Assembly: GCA_914767885.1 (NCBI GenBank)
Contig: CAJZBQ010000047.1
Location: forward strand, 744,001-808,000
DNA length: 64,000 nt
Reading direction: 5' to 3'
Source: Blepharisma stoltei
Taxonomy: Eukaryota > Ciliophora > Heterotrichea > Heterotrichida > Blepharismidae
The translations under genes were made by a program, and so were the position numbers. The notes under the pieces are model-generated. The model searched no databases and had not been told where the DNA came from. It was given only the letters and a program-made list of their open reading frames with translations. This document shows positions 44,983 through 55,428 of the stretch, piece by piece (the stretch's first letter is position 1; every line of letters starts with the position of its first letter).

Positions 44983-46382
44983 TTATATAGCAATATGCTG
45001 GCCATTTCTGCATCCAGGCGAACATTTAATACACCTGCTACAGCAGCTATAATAGGCGTCTTCTCCACACCCTTTACAACTGTAATATTTCAATTTTCCA
45101 GGATGGTAAAAACATTCTCCAATCCTATTCTGTTTTGCAATAAACATTTTTTTACAGTTTTTACACCGATGGCTAATTTTTTCATCTCCAATTGCAACCC
45201 CTATGTCACTCATTAATCTCTGATTAACCTCTTTCAATTTGTTATTCTCAGAACTCATGCTCCAAATATCTCTTTCCAAGTTCATTAAAAATTCATCAAT
45301 TTCTTCTTTACTCCCCAAGCTTTCGATTACTTTTTCTAATAATTGATTAGCCTGCCTTTTATATTCCTCAGCTTTTCCTGCATTCTCAGCTATAGAAGTT
45401 TCCTATGTTTGGCGCTGTAAGGCCGATAAATTCTGATCGGAATTTATCGGTTGGCTGCACCAAATCAATGCCTTGGTCGGACCAAAAAGCGATTTGGCCC
45501 GACGAACTTGGAAAGCTCCTGGGAAAATGTCTGCGCTTTCAGCGCTATATAGAGAAACCTCTATAAGTCTTTTCCCCGATTTAAAGCAGTTTCCACTATA
45601 TTTATTTGATCATTACAAGAATCAATATCAGTTTTCACTTGCTGATATTTTATATTCATTTTTTCATTCTCTTCTGTCAAAATTACTTCCCTTGTTGCCT
45701 CAAACTGAATTTTATTATTAAGTTCGTCGCTTTCTGCTTGCAGGTGCTCAAGCTCCTGTGTAAAAATTGCTAATTCCCTCCATCCTTAATCGAACGGCTT
45801 GCCATCGTTCCATCAAGGATAGAGGTTAAAAAAAATTTTTTTGGGAAAGAATTTTATATATAAAAAAAAATATCTTTTTTTTATAATATTTTAAATAAGA
45901 GTGTTAAGAGTATTTAATAATTATTTTTACAACAAAAAATTGAATTAATTTCATAAGAATACCAATTTGAATATTTTGATTTTTGGTCACCCCTTTAAAC
46001 TGTATAAATTTTAATTTGTTCCTTATTGAATTAAAAATTTAAAATTTTAAAGAATCTCTATTTTTAGATTATTGAGTTTTTAAGCCCAGGCTGATTCCGT
46101 AGCTTCCTGTCGCCTCAAAGCCTCTGATAACAACTTCATTAGGCATATCTTTCCAAGCTTTTTGATAATTAGTATATTTTTATATATATAAAAAATTTGC
46201 ATGATATGAAAATCGTTCGATCAAGGATGGGGGTTAATTTTCCCAATTTTTAGGAATTTTTACAGTCAATCGTTCGATCAAGGATGGGGGAGTAAAGCGC
46301 TTTGAAAAGACCCTATCATTCTTTTAACTTCGTCTTGAGACATATAGATCGGAGCTTCTTCAATGAGGGTTTCACGGTCCAT
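44983..46382 (-). CDS. Coiled-coil protein with C-terminal Cys/His-rich domain, two IESs
   Basis: Starts MDRETLIEEAPIYMSQDEVK at 46382. Two TA-bounded IESs (45771-46292 and 45391-45563) are removed to give ...MIGSFQSALAIFTQEL... and ...NRGKDLAENAGKAEEY..., total 705 nt (234 aa). The body is coiled coil. The C-terminus has many Cys/His residues (HRCKNCKKMF, GECFYHPGKL, YSCKGCGEDAYYSCCSRCIK), likely binding two or more zinc ions; its FYHPG segment occurs in small zinc domains of unknown role. The start codon lies about 90 bp from tRNA-Ala on the other strand. Confidence 0.78.
45391..45563. mobile_element. IES (173 bp) with terminal inverted repeats
   Basis: The ends read TATAGAAGTTTCC and the inverse of TATAGAGGTTTC; GCGCTG follows in both, and an inner hairpin CCGATAAATTC/GAATTTATCGG lies at about 45422-45450. 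TA pointers at 45391 and 45564. Confidence 0.85.
45771..46292 (-). mobile_element. IES/MITE (522 bp), third terminal-motif family, with a transposase fragment
   Basis: TA-bounded (45771, 46293). Left end: hairpin CCATCCTTAATCGAACG/CGTTCCATCAAGGATAGAGG. Right end: two direct copies of CGTTCGATCAAGGATGGGGG. On the minus strand 46075-46170 reads QKAWKDMPNEVVIRGFEATG, like the C-terminal W..(I/V)..E.(I/V)..(S/G)F segment of pogo-type transposases. Confidence 0.75.
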
Positions 46383-46470
46383 TAATATGAAATTATAAGA
46401 AAGTAAAAATAAGGAAGAAGAAAGGAGAATAATCGATATAAAAAGAAAGGAAAATAAGAGAAGATGCCAA

Positions 46471-46542
46471 GGGTGAATGGTGAAGTGGTATCACATCTGC
46501 TTTGCAAGCAGAAGGCCCCGAGTTCAATCCTCGGTTCATCCA
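46471..46542 (+). tRNA. trnA-UGC: tRNA-Ala (anticodon UGC)
   Basis: A full 72-nt cloverleaf without intron: acceptor GGGTGAA paired with TTCATCC plus discriminator A, anticodon arm TCTGC-TTTGCAA-GCAGA with anticodon TGC, T arm CCGAG-TTCAATC-CTCGG. The third acceptor pair is G-U, the identity mark of tRNA-Ala. A run of T follows (pol III stop). CCA is not encoded. Confidence 0.95.
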
Positions 46543-46567
46543 TTTTTGTAATTTACCAAGATTTTTG

Positions 46568-46939
46568 TTAGATTATTGACGAATTTTGGTTAAAAAATCT
46601 ATTGTCCAGGAAAAACCCATGGATATTCATGTCATTTTGTTCTGAAGTTTCGTGATCTGCAATAGATAAATGAGCAAAATTAATCATCTCATTGACGCTG
46701 AGATCTTTCCAAGTTTTTTCATCTTCTGCTCGATTAAAAGATAAATCGTTTTCATCTGGAGGCAGATCCTGAGGCTGCACAGGGATTTCTGGCATTATGA
46801 GCTTGTCAGCTCTTCATTCTTCGTCAACTACTCTAAGTACTCGGGAAGGGAAATGACTGTGGAAACTGTAATAAGCGTCTCTGTTAGAGCCTGTTTGAAT
46901 TCGTGATTGAGATTTTGCGGGAAACTCTCCGTGATGCAT
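46568..46939 (-). CDS. Hypothetical small acidic protein (123 aa)
   Basis: Starts MHHGEFPAKSQSRIQTGSNR at 46939; one UGA codon is read as Trp; ends TAA 46568. Composition: Pro/Asp/Glu-rich in the middle (IPVQPQDLPPDENDLSF), Asn/Phe-rich at the end. No domain recognised. The start at 46939 was chosen because the frame upstream is closed; an internal Met at 46795 is possible if UGA were stop. The 250-bp gap behind it (46940-47190) shows nothing. Confidence 0.6.
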
Positions 46940-47190
46940 TTAAATATGAGAAAAGGATTTTAAAAATAATTAAAGAAAGATGATTTTTAAATGAAAGCAT
47001 TTAAAAAATTCCATTATCGCGGACAAATTATTTGAAGACAAGCATGAAGGAATAATTAAATTGGAACTGAAAGGGATTAGTGTGAATGAATATTTTTTTT
47101 GACTTGATTGAATTCGAAGACAATTAGCTGATAATTTAGACTCTAACTCATCATATGTAAGATAGGATGCATGATATATTAAGGATAGAT

Positions 47191-49311
47191 TTAATTATGT
47201 TTGTCATTGTCCGCTTCATGGCTCCATGAAACATATGGATTTGGCTCTAAAACTGGTTGCTCAAGCCATTTTCTCAAGAAAAACAAGGAAATAGCCCCGA
47301 CTAGCGCAATTGAAGAAATTACGAGCCAAACCATCCAGCATCGATTTTCCCCATCTTCTGGGCAATATTCGCCAAGCAGTAGTCCACTTGAAAGTCCTGC
47401 AATCAAGCTACCAACTGTAAGTGGGAAGCTTGAAAGCAGAAAATATGAGCCCTCTCTCCCAGGAACAGCTTGCTCCAATGTATACTCGATAAGCCTTGGA
47501 AAACTAATACTATCTCCTATAGATAAAATAAAAGCAAAAGTCAGAATTGTAAAATAATTTCCCCCAAAAATAAGTGCCAATGGAGATATAGCACATAAAG
47601 ATCCACCTATAATTAGGATTGTGTATTTATCATAATAATATGCCAGGCTTATAAGAATAAAAATTACCTAATTTATTACTGAATAATAATCTTTAGAAAA
47701 TAAGAAACTAATTATAGTTATACTGATATTTTTCAATCTTACTCATTATATATTCTATTAGATTAAATAAACTCTGATTTAATTATTGCATAATTTTAAA
47801 GTGCGATTCTATATAATTTTAGTCTTTGAAACCTTTGCTTCTCAATGTTTTTAGCTGGTTGATGTGACATTCAATAGAGAGTGAATCATAAACCATAACT
47901 GTCATAATTGGAGTAAAAATTATCGTCATTAGTTGGATAGAGCCTATGACATAGGCAAATTGTGAGTCGTTGCCTAGATCCCTTTCCATATACAAAGGAA
48001 GAGTATACAGGACGTGAACATAAACAGTCCTCGTCAAAGAAATACAAAATGCTACTCCCATCAGTCTTCAAAATGACTTATAGCTAAATGCAGCCTTAAA
48101 AGCTTGCCATTTCGTTTCTCTTTTTGTATCAATATCAAGTTCTTCCTCTCCCCTCATATTAAAATCCAGCTCCCTCAATAAAATCGACAGAGCAAAGCCA
48201 AGTCCCATAAGACTTGCTGCAATCAAAAACAGAACAAAATAAGTATCTTCATCCTCATCAAGAATTATTAAAATCGAGTGATCTAGCATGGTCTCTAGTG
48301 ATAGGTGAGTTGATATAGACCTAGAGGAGTAGGCCACGCTGTGGAGTTCTCCGGGGTGGATATTTGGCACATGGCTTAAAACCTCGGCTTTTTTCCTCGC
48401 TTGCAGACTGCTTACCGGTGCAATATCCTTCAGTACTCCATGGGAGGATTACCGAGCCTATGGTACAGCTCCGATAGTCAAGGGGAGTCAAAGGCGGTTT
48501 AAATATACTCCTAGTCCTTTCGGAGGTTGAAAGAGTTTTTGTTGTTTAGTGGGACCAAGAAGATGAGTAGGGCGATCTCCACGAAATCCTTCCACATCTC
48601 CATTATTTGCTGACGTCAGGAATAAAGGGCAGGCACAAGGACAGCGCTAGTGTTAAGGTAAAAGTTGTCCATGGAACGGCATAAGGCTGAAATAATCTAG
48701 AATTTTAATCTAATCTAATTATCATCCTCATCATCGCCAAAATTAAAGCTAATTCCTACAATAATTGAAGCGATTCCTACACAGAGTGACATAAACACTG
48801 TAAACATTGAGTAAGCAATACTTCGAGAGCGGTGACTTGTATATTTTTTTATTCCTAATTTAACTGATGCATTGTTAATACTCCATGTAATAGTCAATAT
48901 AAATAGCAGCACACACAAGCGAACTGCTGTGCTTGAAACAATTATTAATAGTGTATATGAGGCTATTCCTGCACCATTTGTCAAAAGCATTGAGATCCTT
49001 ACCCCAAGTCTATCAATAAGTCAACCCAAGGCTAAAGCGTAGAAGCATACAATAAGTGATTGGCTAAATGCATAAAATGCATATTCTGTATCAGAAAAGT
49101 CAAGGATCTCAGTTACATAAATAGAGTTAGCAACTACACCTATGCTAAACCCACTGAACCCAACAAGCTTAACAATATATAAAATCCACAAATCCTTTGG
49201 TGATTCTCAAAGCCATGAAAAACTCTTTTTGTAGGTCTCATAAGGGTTAAGCTCTACATATTCATCAGCTTTAGAAGTATTTGAATCAAGGTCTTTATAT
49301 CCGTTTTCCAT
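47191..49311 (-). CDS. Major facilitator superfamily transporter, two inserts
   Basis: 463 residues after joining, about twelve TM segments. Start MENGYKDLDSNTSKADEYVE at 49311; UGA encodes several Trp. MFS pattern: the loop 2-3 region has GWLIDRLGVRISML (the G-D-R-x-G-x-R/K signature). A retroposon-like insert (48261-48721, 12-bp repeat) interrupts the acidic loop; removal gives FNFGDDEDEDTYFVLF. An IES at 47635-47890 is removed between two TATGAT copies (minus strand) to give MVYDKYTILIIGG. Total 1,392 nt, in frame. The substrate cannot be told from sequence; plasma or vacuole membrane is likely. Confidence 0.85.
47635..47890. mobile_element. IES (256 bp) with a 6-bp pointer in the MFS gene
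   Basis: The repeat atcata (plus strand) lies at 47629-47634 and 47885-47890 and includes a TA. The AT-rich insert breaks the frame; deletion restores a transmembrane helix. Confidence 0.75.
48261..48721 (+). mobile_element. Retroposon-like insert with 12-bp target duplication and TCTAA-type tail
   Basis: The repeat tcatcctcatca lies at 48249-48260 and 48722-48733. 461 bp, GC-rich, ending taatctaatctaatta. The tail and the segment before it match the insert at 32761-33255. No TA boundary or inverted repeat. Confidence 0.82.
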
Positions 49312-49611
49312 TGCTGAGTAAATAAGTATATATTATAATTTTTTTGCAAGTGGCTTACTTAGTTTAAAAGTTTTTTTATTTCAAATTGTTCCTCTTGACG
49401 CTTTTTTCTCTTGATTTCCTATGCTTTTTTATAGATTATTATGTTCATATTAGGTCGTGGATATCTCAGTTTGTTAAAATAGGACTTTTATTATGATTAG
49501 TATTTTATTGAGCAATAAAAAATTAATTTCAACATCATAATCAACAATTTGTTATTCTATATGATTATATTAATTAACTGAATTTAATAAAAGATACTGC
49601 TTGAGGTTTTT

Positions 49612-51856
49612 TTAATGAAGAGAAAGGACTTTCAACGAGTTTAGCCTTAATAGTTGTGAATTGTCAGGCTCAATTTTTTGGGTCAAGCTCTTTTTCATAC
49701 TTCTTATCTTGATTTCATTTAGCACAAGCTCGGATGCAGTTGGACTAATATTGACTGTAGGGAGCCTGCTATTTTTCTTCTTGCTTTTTGATCTTTTCCT
49801 TCTTACATTTGGCTTGGTTTTGATTTTAAAGTTGAAAAATTCCTTCTTTCTAAGTTTGGGAATTTTTAAAACTAAATTGTTAGACGCTAGCGTAGAATAG
49901 TCTTCTAAATGAGTTTCTGATTTTACCTTCTGCAAACTTATTTTGCTATTTACTTTTGGTGCTAAGTAATCTTCATACAGTCCTCTTTTTCTCATTTTTG
50001 CTCGAAGATCTGGGTATTTACTTAATTCTTCAAAAAGGGCTGATTTCTTTTTTGCTTCGAGTCTTCTTACATTTTGGATTAATTCTTGGTTTATTTTTCT
50101 TTCAGACTTAGGAGTATCTGGGCTTATTTCTTTAGATAAAGCTTCTTTTCTGACCTCTTCTGAGTAATAATTATTATTAGGGGTGTCAGTTCTTTTAAAT
50201 TCATTTGGATGCAGTATTTTTATTGGAATATTTAAATTACTTTCTCTATTCCTTAAATGGCCTCTTTTACTTATGTATCGATTTTCTTCAATTTTATCAA
50301 CAGCAAGCGAGTCATCATAGCTAGCTAAATCACACTCTAAAGCATATTTCGTTTGCTTTTTCAAAGGGATCGTCCATAAATCTGAAGGAGACTGAATTTT
50401 TTGGTTTAAACAAACCTCTGGCTTGGCTATTTGGATATTTCTCGCATATGCAAGTCAAACAACTTTCTCAATATCCTCGATAAACTCCAATTCTAAAATC
50501 ATGACTCTCTTAAACTCTCTTTTCTCAACCAAAGTTAATATAGTCAACGCAAAATCACAAACAATGTTAAAAATTTGAGGATCATTTTCTCTTGTCACTT
50601 TTCCTGATATTTCTTTACTCAGCAAACTTGCATATCCTTGCTGCGTGTACTCAATTCTAAAATTATATTTGACTTCATAGATATCAGCACTCGGCCTTGC
50701 AGGCTGGATATAATTCAAAGTTTGTATTGTGGTTAATCCAGATATCATATCCTTTAAGTCCTTTTCATATATTTTCCTCCTTTCATTTTTTGATATAAAA
50801 TAACATATAAGTGATCCAGAATTTTTCACTTGCCGCCGTCATAGGTGGTCAAGCATAGGTCGCAACCAGACACCCCCACCCCCCGCCAATAAGAGAACCC
50901 CCCACGCCCCCACCCCCACCCCCCTCTCGGGTTTACCCTATAGAAGTAATTGATAGGAAATAAGCAGAATAAATTAAATATAACCCAATTAAAACACTAT
51001 ATTGTTAAATTAAGTCCACAAATTACTTATATTTATGATTAATTAATAAATTTAAATTAATTTAGCAATTAATTAGAAAATATATTAATTTTTTTTTTAT
51101 ATTTATAAATATAATGCCAAAGATATAGATAATGGCATTAATTATTAAATTAGCCAAGTGCAATACAATAACTTGCATTAAATTTATTGATTCATAAATT
51201 AAAGCTAATCTGATGACCATTGTGCAAGGATTGCAGGACTGAATTGGTAGCAGGATTCAATAGTGCTCATCAAAATAGTATTTGCTATTGTCTTACTTAA
51301 CTTACTTACTTAATTATCTGGTGTTTAAGGTGTCTAGTGCCGCAGCCCAAAAGGGCCTATGGCAAAACTGATGACGTAGGCGAGCCATCTTGGCACGGTC
51401 AGCCCCGTCCAAGCCTTCTAACAACTCCTGCTTCACCAGCCCTGCTGCACGTCTCACCCGGCGCGTTGCCGTCGCCCTTGTCGCTCGACTCAGCTCCTGC
51501 GCGTGTTCCGCCTAAGGGTCATCCTCCCGTGGGGATGTGCTGAGAGGTAAAAGCCCGAAATCTTGAGTGGACTGAGGAGTGGTTCCTCTGGTTATCCCCA
51601 GAGTTAAACCGCTATTGCTGTCCAGAAGTTCTCGAGTGAAAACCTAACCCTATAAATAAAATTCTTTGTGCACTTTCCCAAAGAAATCTAGAAGAGATTG
51701 GGATTGCTGAAATGAAACGCTTAGTCCATAATTATTGTCTTTAAAATGAAGAGCTGAAAGTTTTGAGTCAGCAACCAAAATCGTTTCGAGGATATTTAAG
51801 TTTGTGGAACTGCTTGATAAAAGCTTAAGCAGCCAATTATAAGACCTTTTTTCCAT
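49612..51856 (-). CDS. Unknown protein (477 aa) with an 811-bp IES
   Basis: Starts MEKRSYNWLLKLLSSSSTNL at 51856. The N-terminal half looks globular, with alternating strands and helices (IYEVKYNFRIEYTQQGYASL; FNIVCDFALTILTLVEKREF). The C-terminal half is basic and probably disordered (KPNVRRKRSKSKKKNSRL). A TA-bounded IES (50842-51652) splits it; removal gives HKEFYLWRRQVKNSGSLICY, with Trp from UGA, total 1,434 nt. No family recognised. The 300-bp gap on its 3' side (49312-49611) is AT-rich and empty. Confidence 0.72.
50842..51652. mobile_element. Large IES (811 bp) containing a C-rich tract and a retroposon copy
   Basis: TA pointers at 50842 and 51653; ends TAGGTGGTC and the inverse of TAGGGTTAGG. 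Inside: a C-rich tract at about 50866-50932, AT-rich middle, then a GC-rich block (about 51320-51650) that matches the body of the retroposon at 5279-6018, in the opposite orientation. Confidence 0.75.
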
Positions 51857-52311
51857 AATATTTATTATCAGCTTTCCATTAAAAATCCAGTATTGGATTT
51901 GGATCTTTTATCAAAATTTAAATTTATATTTTGGTGCAAGAGAAGATCAATACTTAAATTAATAGAAAAATTTTAAGGGATCAAGATGTCATAAACCTTT
52001 AAGAAAGTATTGGTTAGAAAGCGATAATAAGCTAAAGAATTTAAAGTTTCTAGAACTGAGATTGCAGGGATATGATTGTTAGAATAAACTAGAAACTTCT
52101 ATTCTTGCTAAACCATTAATGCCAAAATATAGGAAAAATAATAAGTTCAAAGAAATTGAAGAAAAATAAAAAATATGATAAAAAGCAGAAAGTGTTCGAA
52201 CGCTTTACAAATTATTTATAGAATTTGATAAATTTTAGTGATTATGAATATGCATAAATATTTAAATTAAAGTTATTACCACTTCAATTAAGTATTATTG
52301 TTTAAAATTTC
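51857..52311. other. 455-bp gap with a coding-like fragment
   Basis: On the plus strand about 51970-52200 reads as protein-like (LRKYWLESDNKLKNLKFLEL, then NKLETSILAKPLMPKYRKNN) but is crossed by UAG and UAA. It has no start or recognised family; probably a decayed gene fragment. Confidence 0.35.
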
Positions 52312-54790
52312 CTATATTTTCAAATTTTGCACTCTATCTATTTTCATCTGAATTTTTGTTGCATATTCATGATTTTCTCCATAAAAATCAACATAAATTT
52401 TACTTCCCTTTCCATAATTTATTAATGCATTGTTTGTATCTCCTTTCATTTCATATGTTTCCCCAAGCCGAATTAATTCACCAGCGTAGCAATCTACAAT
52501 ATCGCGGCTGTTATCGTAGCATTCCTTGTAAACATTAATCGATTTATTGTGAAATTCAATTGCTTGATCCCAATTACGTAAATTTTGGTAATCAAAGGCA
52601 AGATTACTATAAGACTGACCTACTCTAAAGCTATTTTCTTCAAAAACAGCTCTGTTTATATCAAGAGCAGCTTTATGCTCTATTATTGCTTCTTCAATGT
52701 TCCCTATCCTCTGGCACGCATTTCCTAATAAATCAATATAAGCAGAAGTATTTGGATGATCTCTTCCTAATGATTTTAAATTTAAACTAATAGCTTTTTT
52801 ATATTCATCAACAGCTTCAGATTAATTAATTTACTTTCGACGTTTGCTTATATGCTAATCGTCCATGAGAAACCCGGCAGACGCCTGCCCTTCCACCACA
52901 AGAGCCTTGCACAACCGGATTGGACTTCTGGCTTGAAGCCCCTGAGGGCTAATTCCCCGAGACACAACTCTCAGTACTGTGTTAGGCACATACAGTCTTG
53001 GGTTTTTGGGGAGTCTAATTACTGTGCCCAGCCAAACCTTTGCTGAATATGCCCTTTCCAAGAGCCTCTGGAGGTAAAAATCCATGCCCCAGGGAGTAGC
53101 TCCCTAAGGCACAAGAAAAACCACCAAGTATACCAAATCTGTTTCTCAGCCTTGTTTCCCCACTTAGGTGCTCCTTGCAGGTGTTGAGAAAATTGCGTTG
53201 AGAGGCCGGGTTGGTCATCTCCGCCATATTAGCGTATATAACAGCTTCTGATAATTTACCCCATTTTTCATAAATAAGTCCAATTTTTGAATGGATATCC
53301 GCAATAGTAAAATGAGATTCTCCAAGGTTTTTTGCTTTGAACTTAAGGACCTTTTCATAAACCGCAAATGATTCTGAATATTTTCCTTGGTCTCTATATA
53401 ATAGTCCTAATGTTGAATAATAAAATTCTAAAAGAGACTCGTCTTCAATCAATTTTTCTTCTAAAATTTGTTTAGCCTCCGTCATATGAGATTCAGCTGC
53501 TATGAGCTCGCCTTTAGCATGACAATAGGATCCAAGCGTCACTAATGAAGAAGCTATTTCATTGTAGTCAAATTCTAAAGCTCATTGCAAGTCTATGACT
53601 TTTTGACAGTATTCTATAGCTCTTTCGTAATCTTTTCTATCAGAGGCATCCTTTGATAAATTTCTATAGCAGATTACCATTTTTTCTGTTTTTGAATTTT
53701 GATGAGCTTGTAATATTTTTAAAGATTTTTCAAACCAATATTTGCATGACTCTGTATCTCCAATTGACTTAAGGTCATTTCCTGAAAGGTTATATATAAA
53801 AGCCATATAAATGCTATTATCCCATCCAAGTTCATTTACAATTTTTTCTTCTTCTTTTATGTTTTCGTCAAATTTTTTCATTTTTTTCATTTTTTGATAG
53901 AGAAATCCATAATTCTTATAAGGGTCTTTCAGACTTTCATCAGGCTTTCCTAGGGTTTTTCTTATGTTCTCAATAAACTCCAAATTTGGTTTATTCTCTT
54001 GAAATCGTCCAAAATAAGAATAAGTCAATTCTAAATGGTTGTCCATTTCTTCAATTTTATTCGAAATCTGTCATGAAATACGTTCAAAAATTTTTCTTGC
54101 AGTTTTGAAGCTATTAATAGATCTATTTTTTTTGAATTTCAACCCAGACACATGCCCATGAAGAATGAAATAGCATCCGACATCCTCATCACAGCTTTCA
54201 GCTTTTGTTTCCATAAAGGGTAAAGCCAATTGCAAATGCTCATATGCCTTATCAATATTTTTTTCATGCATGTATAGTTTTGCTATGTTATAAAGTGTAA
54301 CAGAGACTTCTTTGCTGTTATTTCCGAATCTTTCTTTTGATATGTTTAGTGATTTTTGGAAATATTCAATAGCATTCTCTATATTCTCTATATTTTCTAG
54401 ATTTCCGTAAGTATGGGCTAAATTTATATAGCTATTTCTTAGGTAGATAAGATCAGTTTCTCGATAATTTTCAATAATTTTAATTGCTTTTTCAAAAAAA
54501 CTAACTGATGTAGATAAATCGCCTCATTCTCGATATGCAGTCCCCAGCTCGCTGTAAGGAATAACTAAGTATGGACTATTTTCGCCTCATTTTCCTTCCA
54601 TCTTAGAAGTTTTAAGTTGAAGTTCTTCTACGATAGAACCAAAATCAGTATGAAAATATCTTATAGGATTAAAAGAAATAAGCCTATTTTGAAATGCTAA
54701 ATGAGATTGAATTCGGAAATGATAAGAAACTCTTGAGGTGGATTTTGAGGCTAATATTCTTCCTAATCTGCACAAAGATCTGAAAGCCAT
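52312..54790 (-). CDS. TPR (kinesin-light-chain-like) protein, paralogue 1, with retroposon-like insert
   Basis: 682 residues after joining. The N-terminus MAFRSLCRLGRILASKSTSR is basic and Ser-rich, like a mitochondrial presequence. The rest is at least ten TPR motifs (EAIIEHKAALDINRAVFEEN, QAIEFHNKSINVYKECYDNS) of the kinesin-light-chain type. UGA encodes several Trp. A 421-bp insert (52819-53239) flanked by aacagcttc breaks a TPR; removing it plus one repeat gives WGKLSEAVDEYKKAISLNLK, a perfect TPR, and 2,049 nt in frame. The next gene upstream is a tandem paralogue. Probably a protein-protein scaffold; no partner can be named. Confidence 0.8.
52819..53239 (+). mobile_element. Retroposon-like insert with 9-bp target duplication
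   Basis: The repeat aacagcttc lies at 52810-52818 and 53240-53248. 421 bp, GC-rich. Its plus-strand end (ctccgccatattagcg) resembles the CGCCATTTT tail of the inserts at 816 and 9807. Confidence 0.78.
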
Positions 54791-55428
54791 TTTAGAATTA
54801 TAGCTGTGAATGGTTATTTAATATTAATCGAATTTACCTCTAAACTATCAACTTTTTTATATTCCTACTTTAGTAATGAGAATGCTTATAGATCGTTTAA
54901 AATATTCCACTTGCTCTTGAGAAATAATATTTCTAAATTAAATCTATAATTTAAAATAATTGATAATATAAAAAAATTATATAGTAAAACAGCATTAGTG
55001 TTGATTTAAGATAAGCAGTTTAAGCTTTTAGTAACTTACTAATGCAATGTAGCAGCATCTGTGATTAGCTTAAATTCTCTCTATTTCCTGCCTTGATCCA
55101 AATACCAAGAAAATATAGGCTAAGACTGTGTTTAATAGTAAGGCAGTTATCTAGCTTCTTCATATTGAAGAATTTCGAGAGCGAGGCACTCGAAAGAACT
55201 AGCAGCTAGCAGCTTATCTGAAATTTAGCCAGTGCTGCAAGCTGTTACGTCTCACTTAAATTGAGTCATTCATTTTTCGAAAATGACAGTTGAAATACTA
55301 AAATTATAAATTATATAGGACTGAAAAAAAGATAATCACAAGACAGGATATTTATGTTAAAGTTAAGTGAATTGATTTATGGCATTTTCCTATTTCTAAA
55401 AGCTTTATTTTTAAAAAATAAATATATT
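54791..55428. other. 638-bp gap between the TPR paralogues
   Basis: AT-rich DNA holding the presumed promoter of paralogue 1. No open frame, palindrome or MITE end was recognised. Confidence 0.5.

Noticed and set aside
51640-51656. Telomere-like aacctaaccctata
   Set aside because: Only about two units, inside an IES end and within a coding gene; no tandem array.
53015-53239. Apparent C-terminal extension of TPR paralogue 1
   Set aside because: The open frame runs by chance from the TPR into the insert; the target duplication shows where the true protein resumes.
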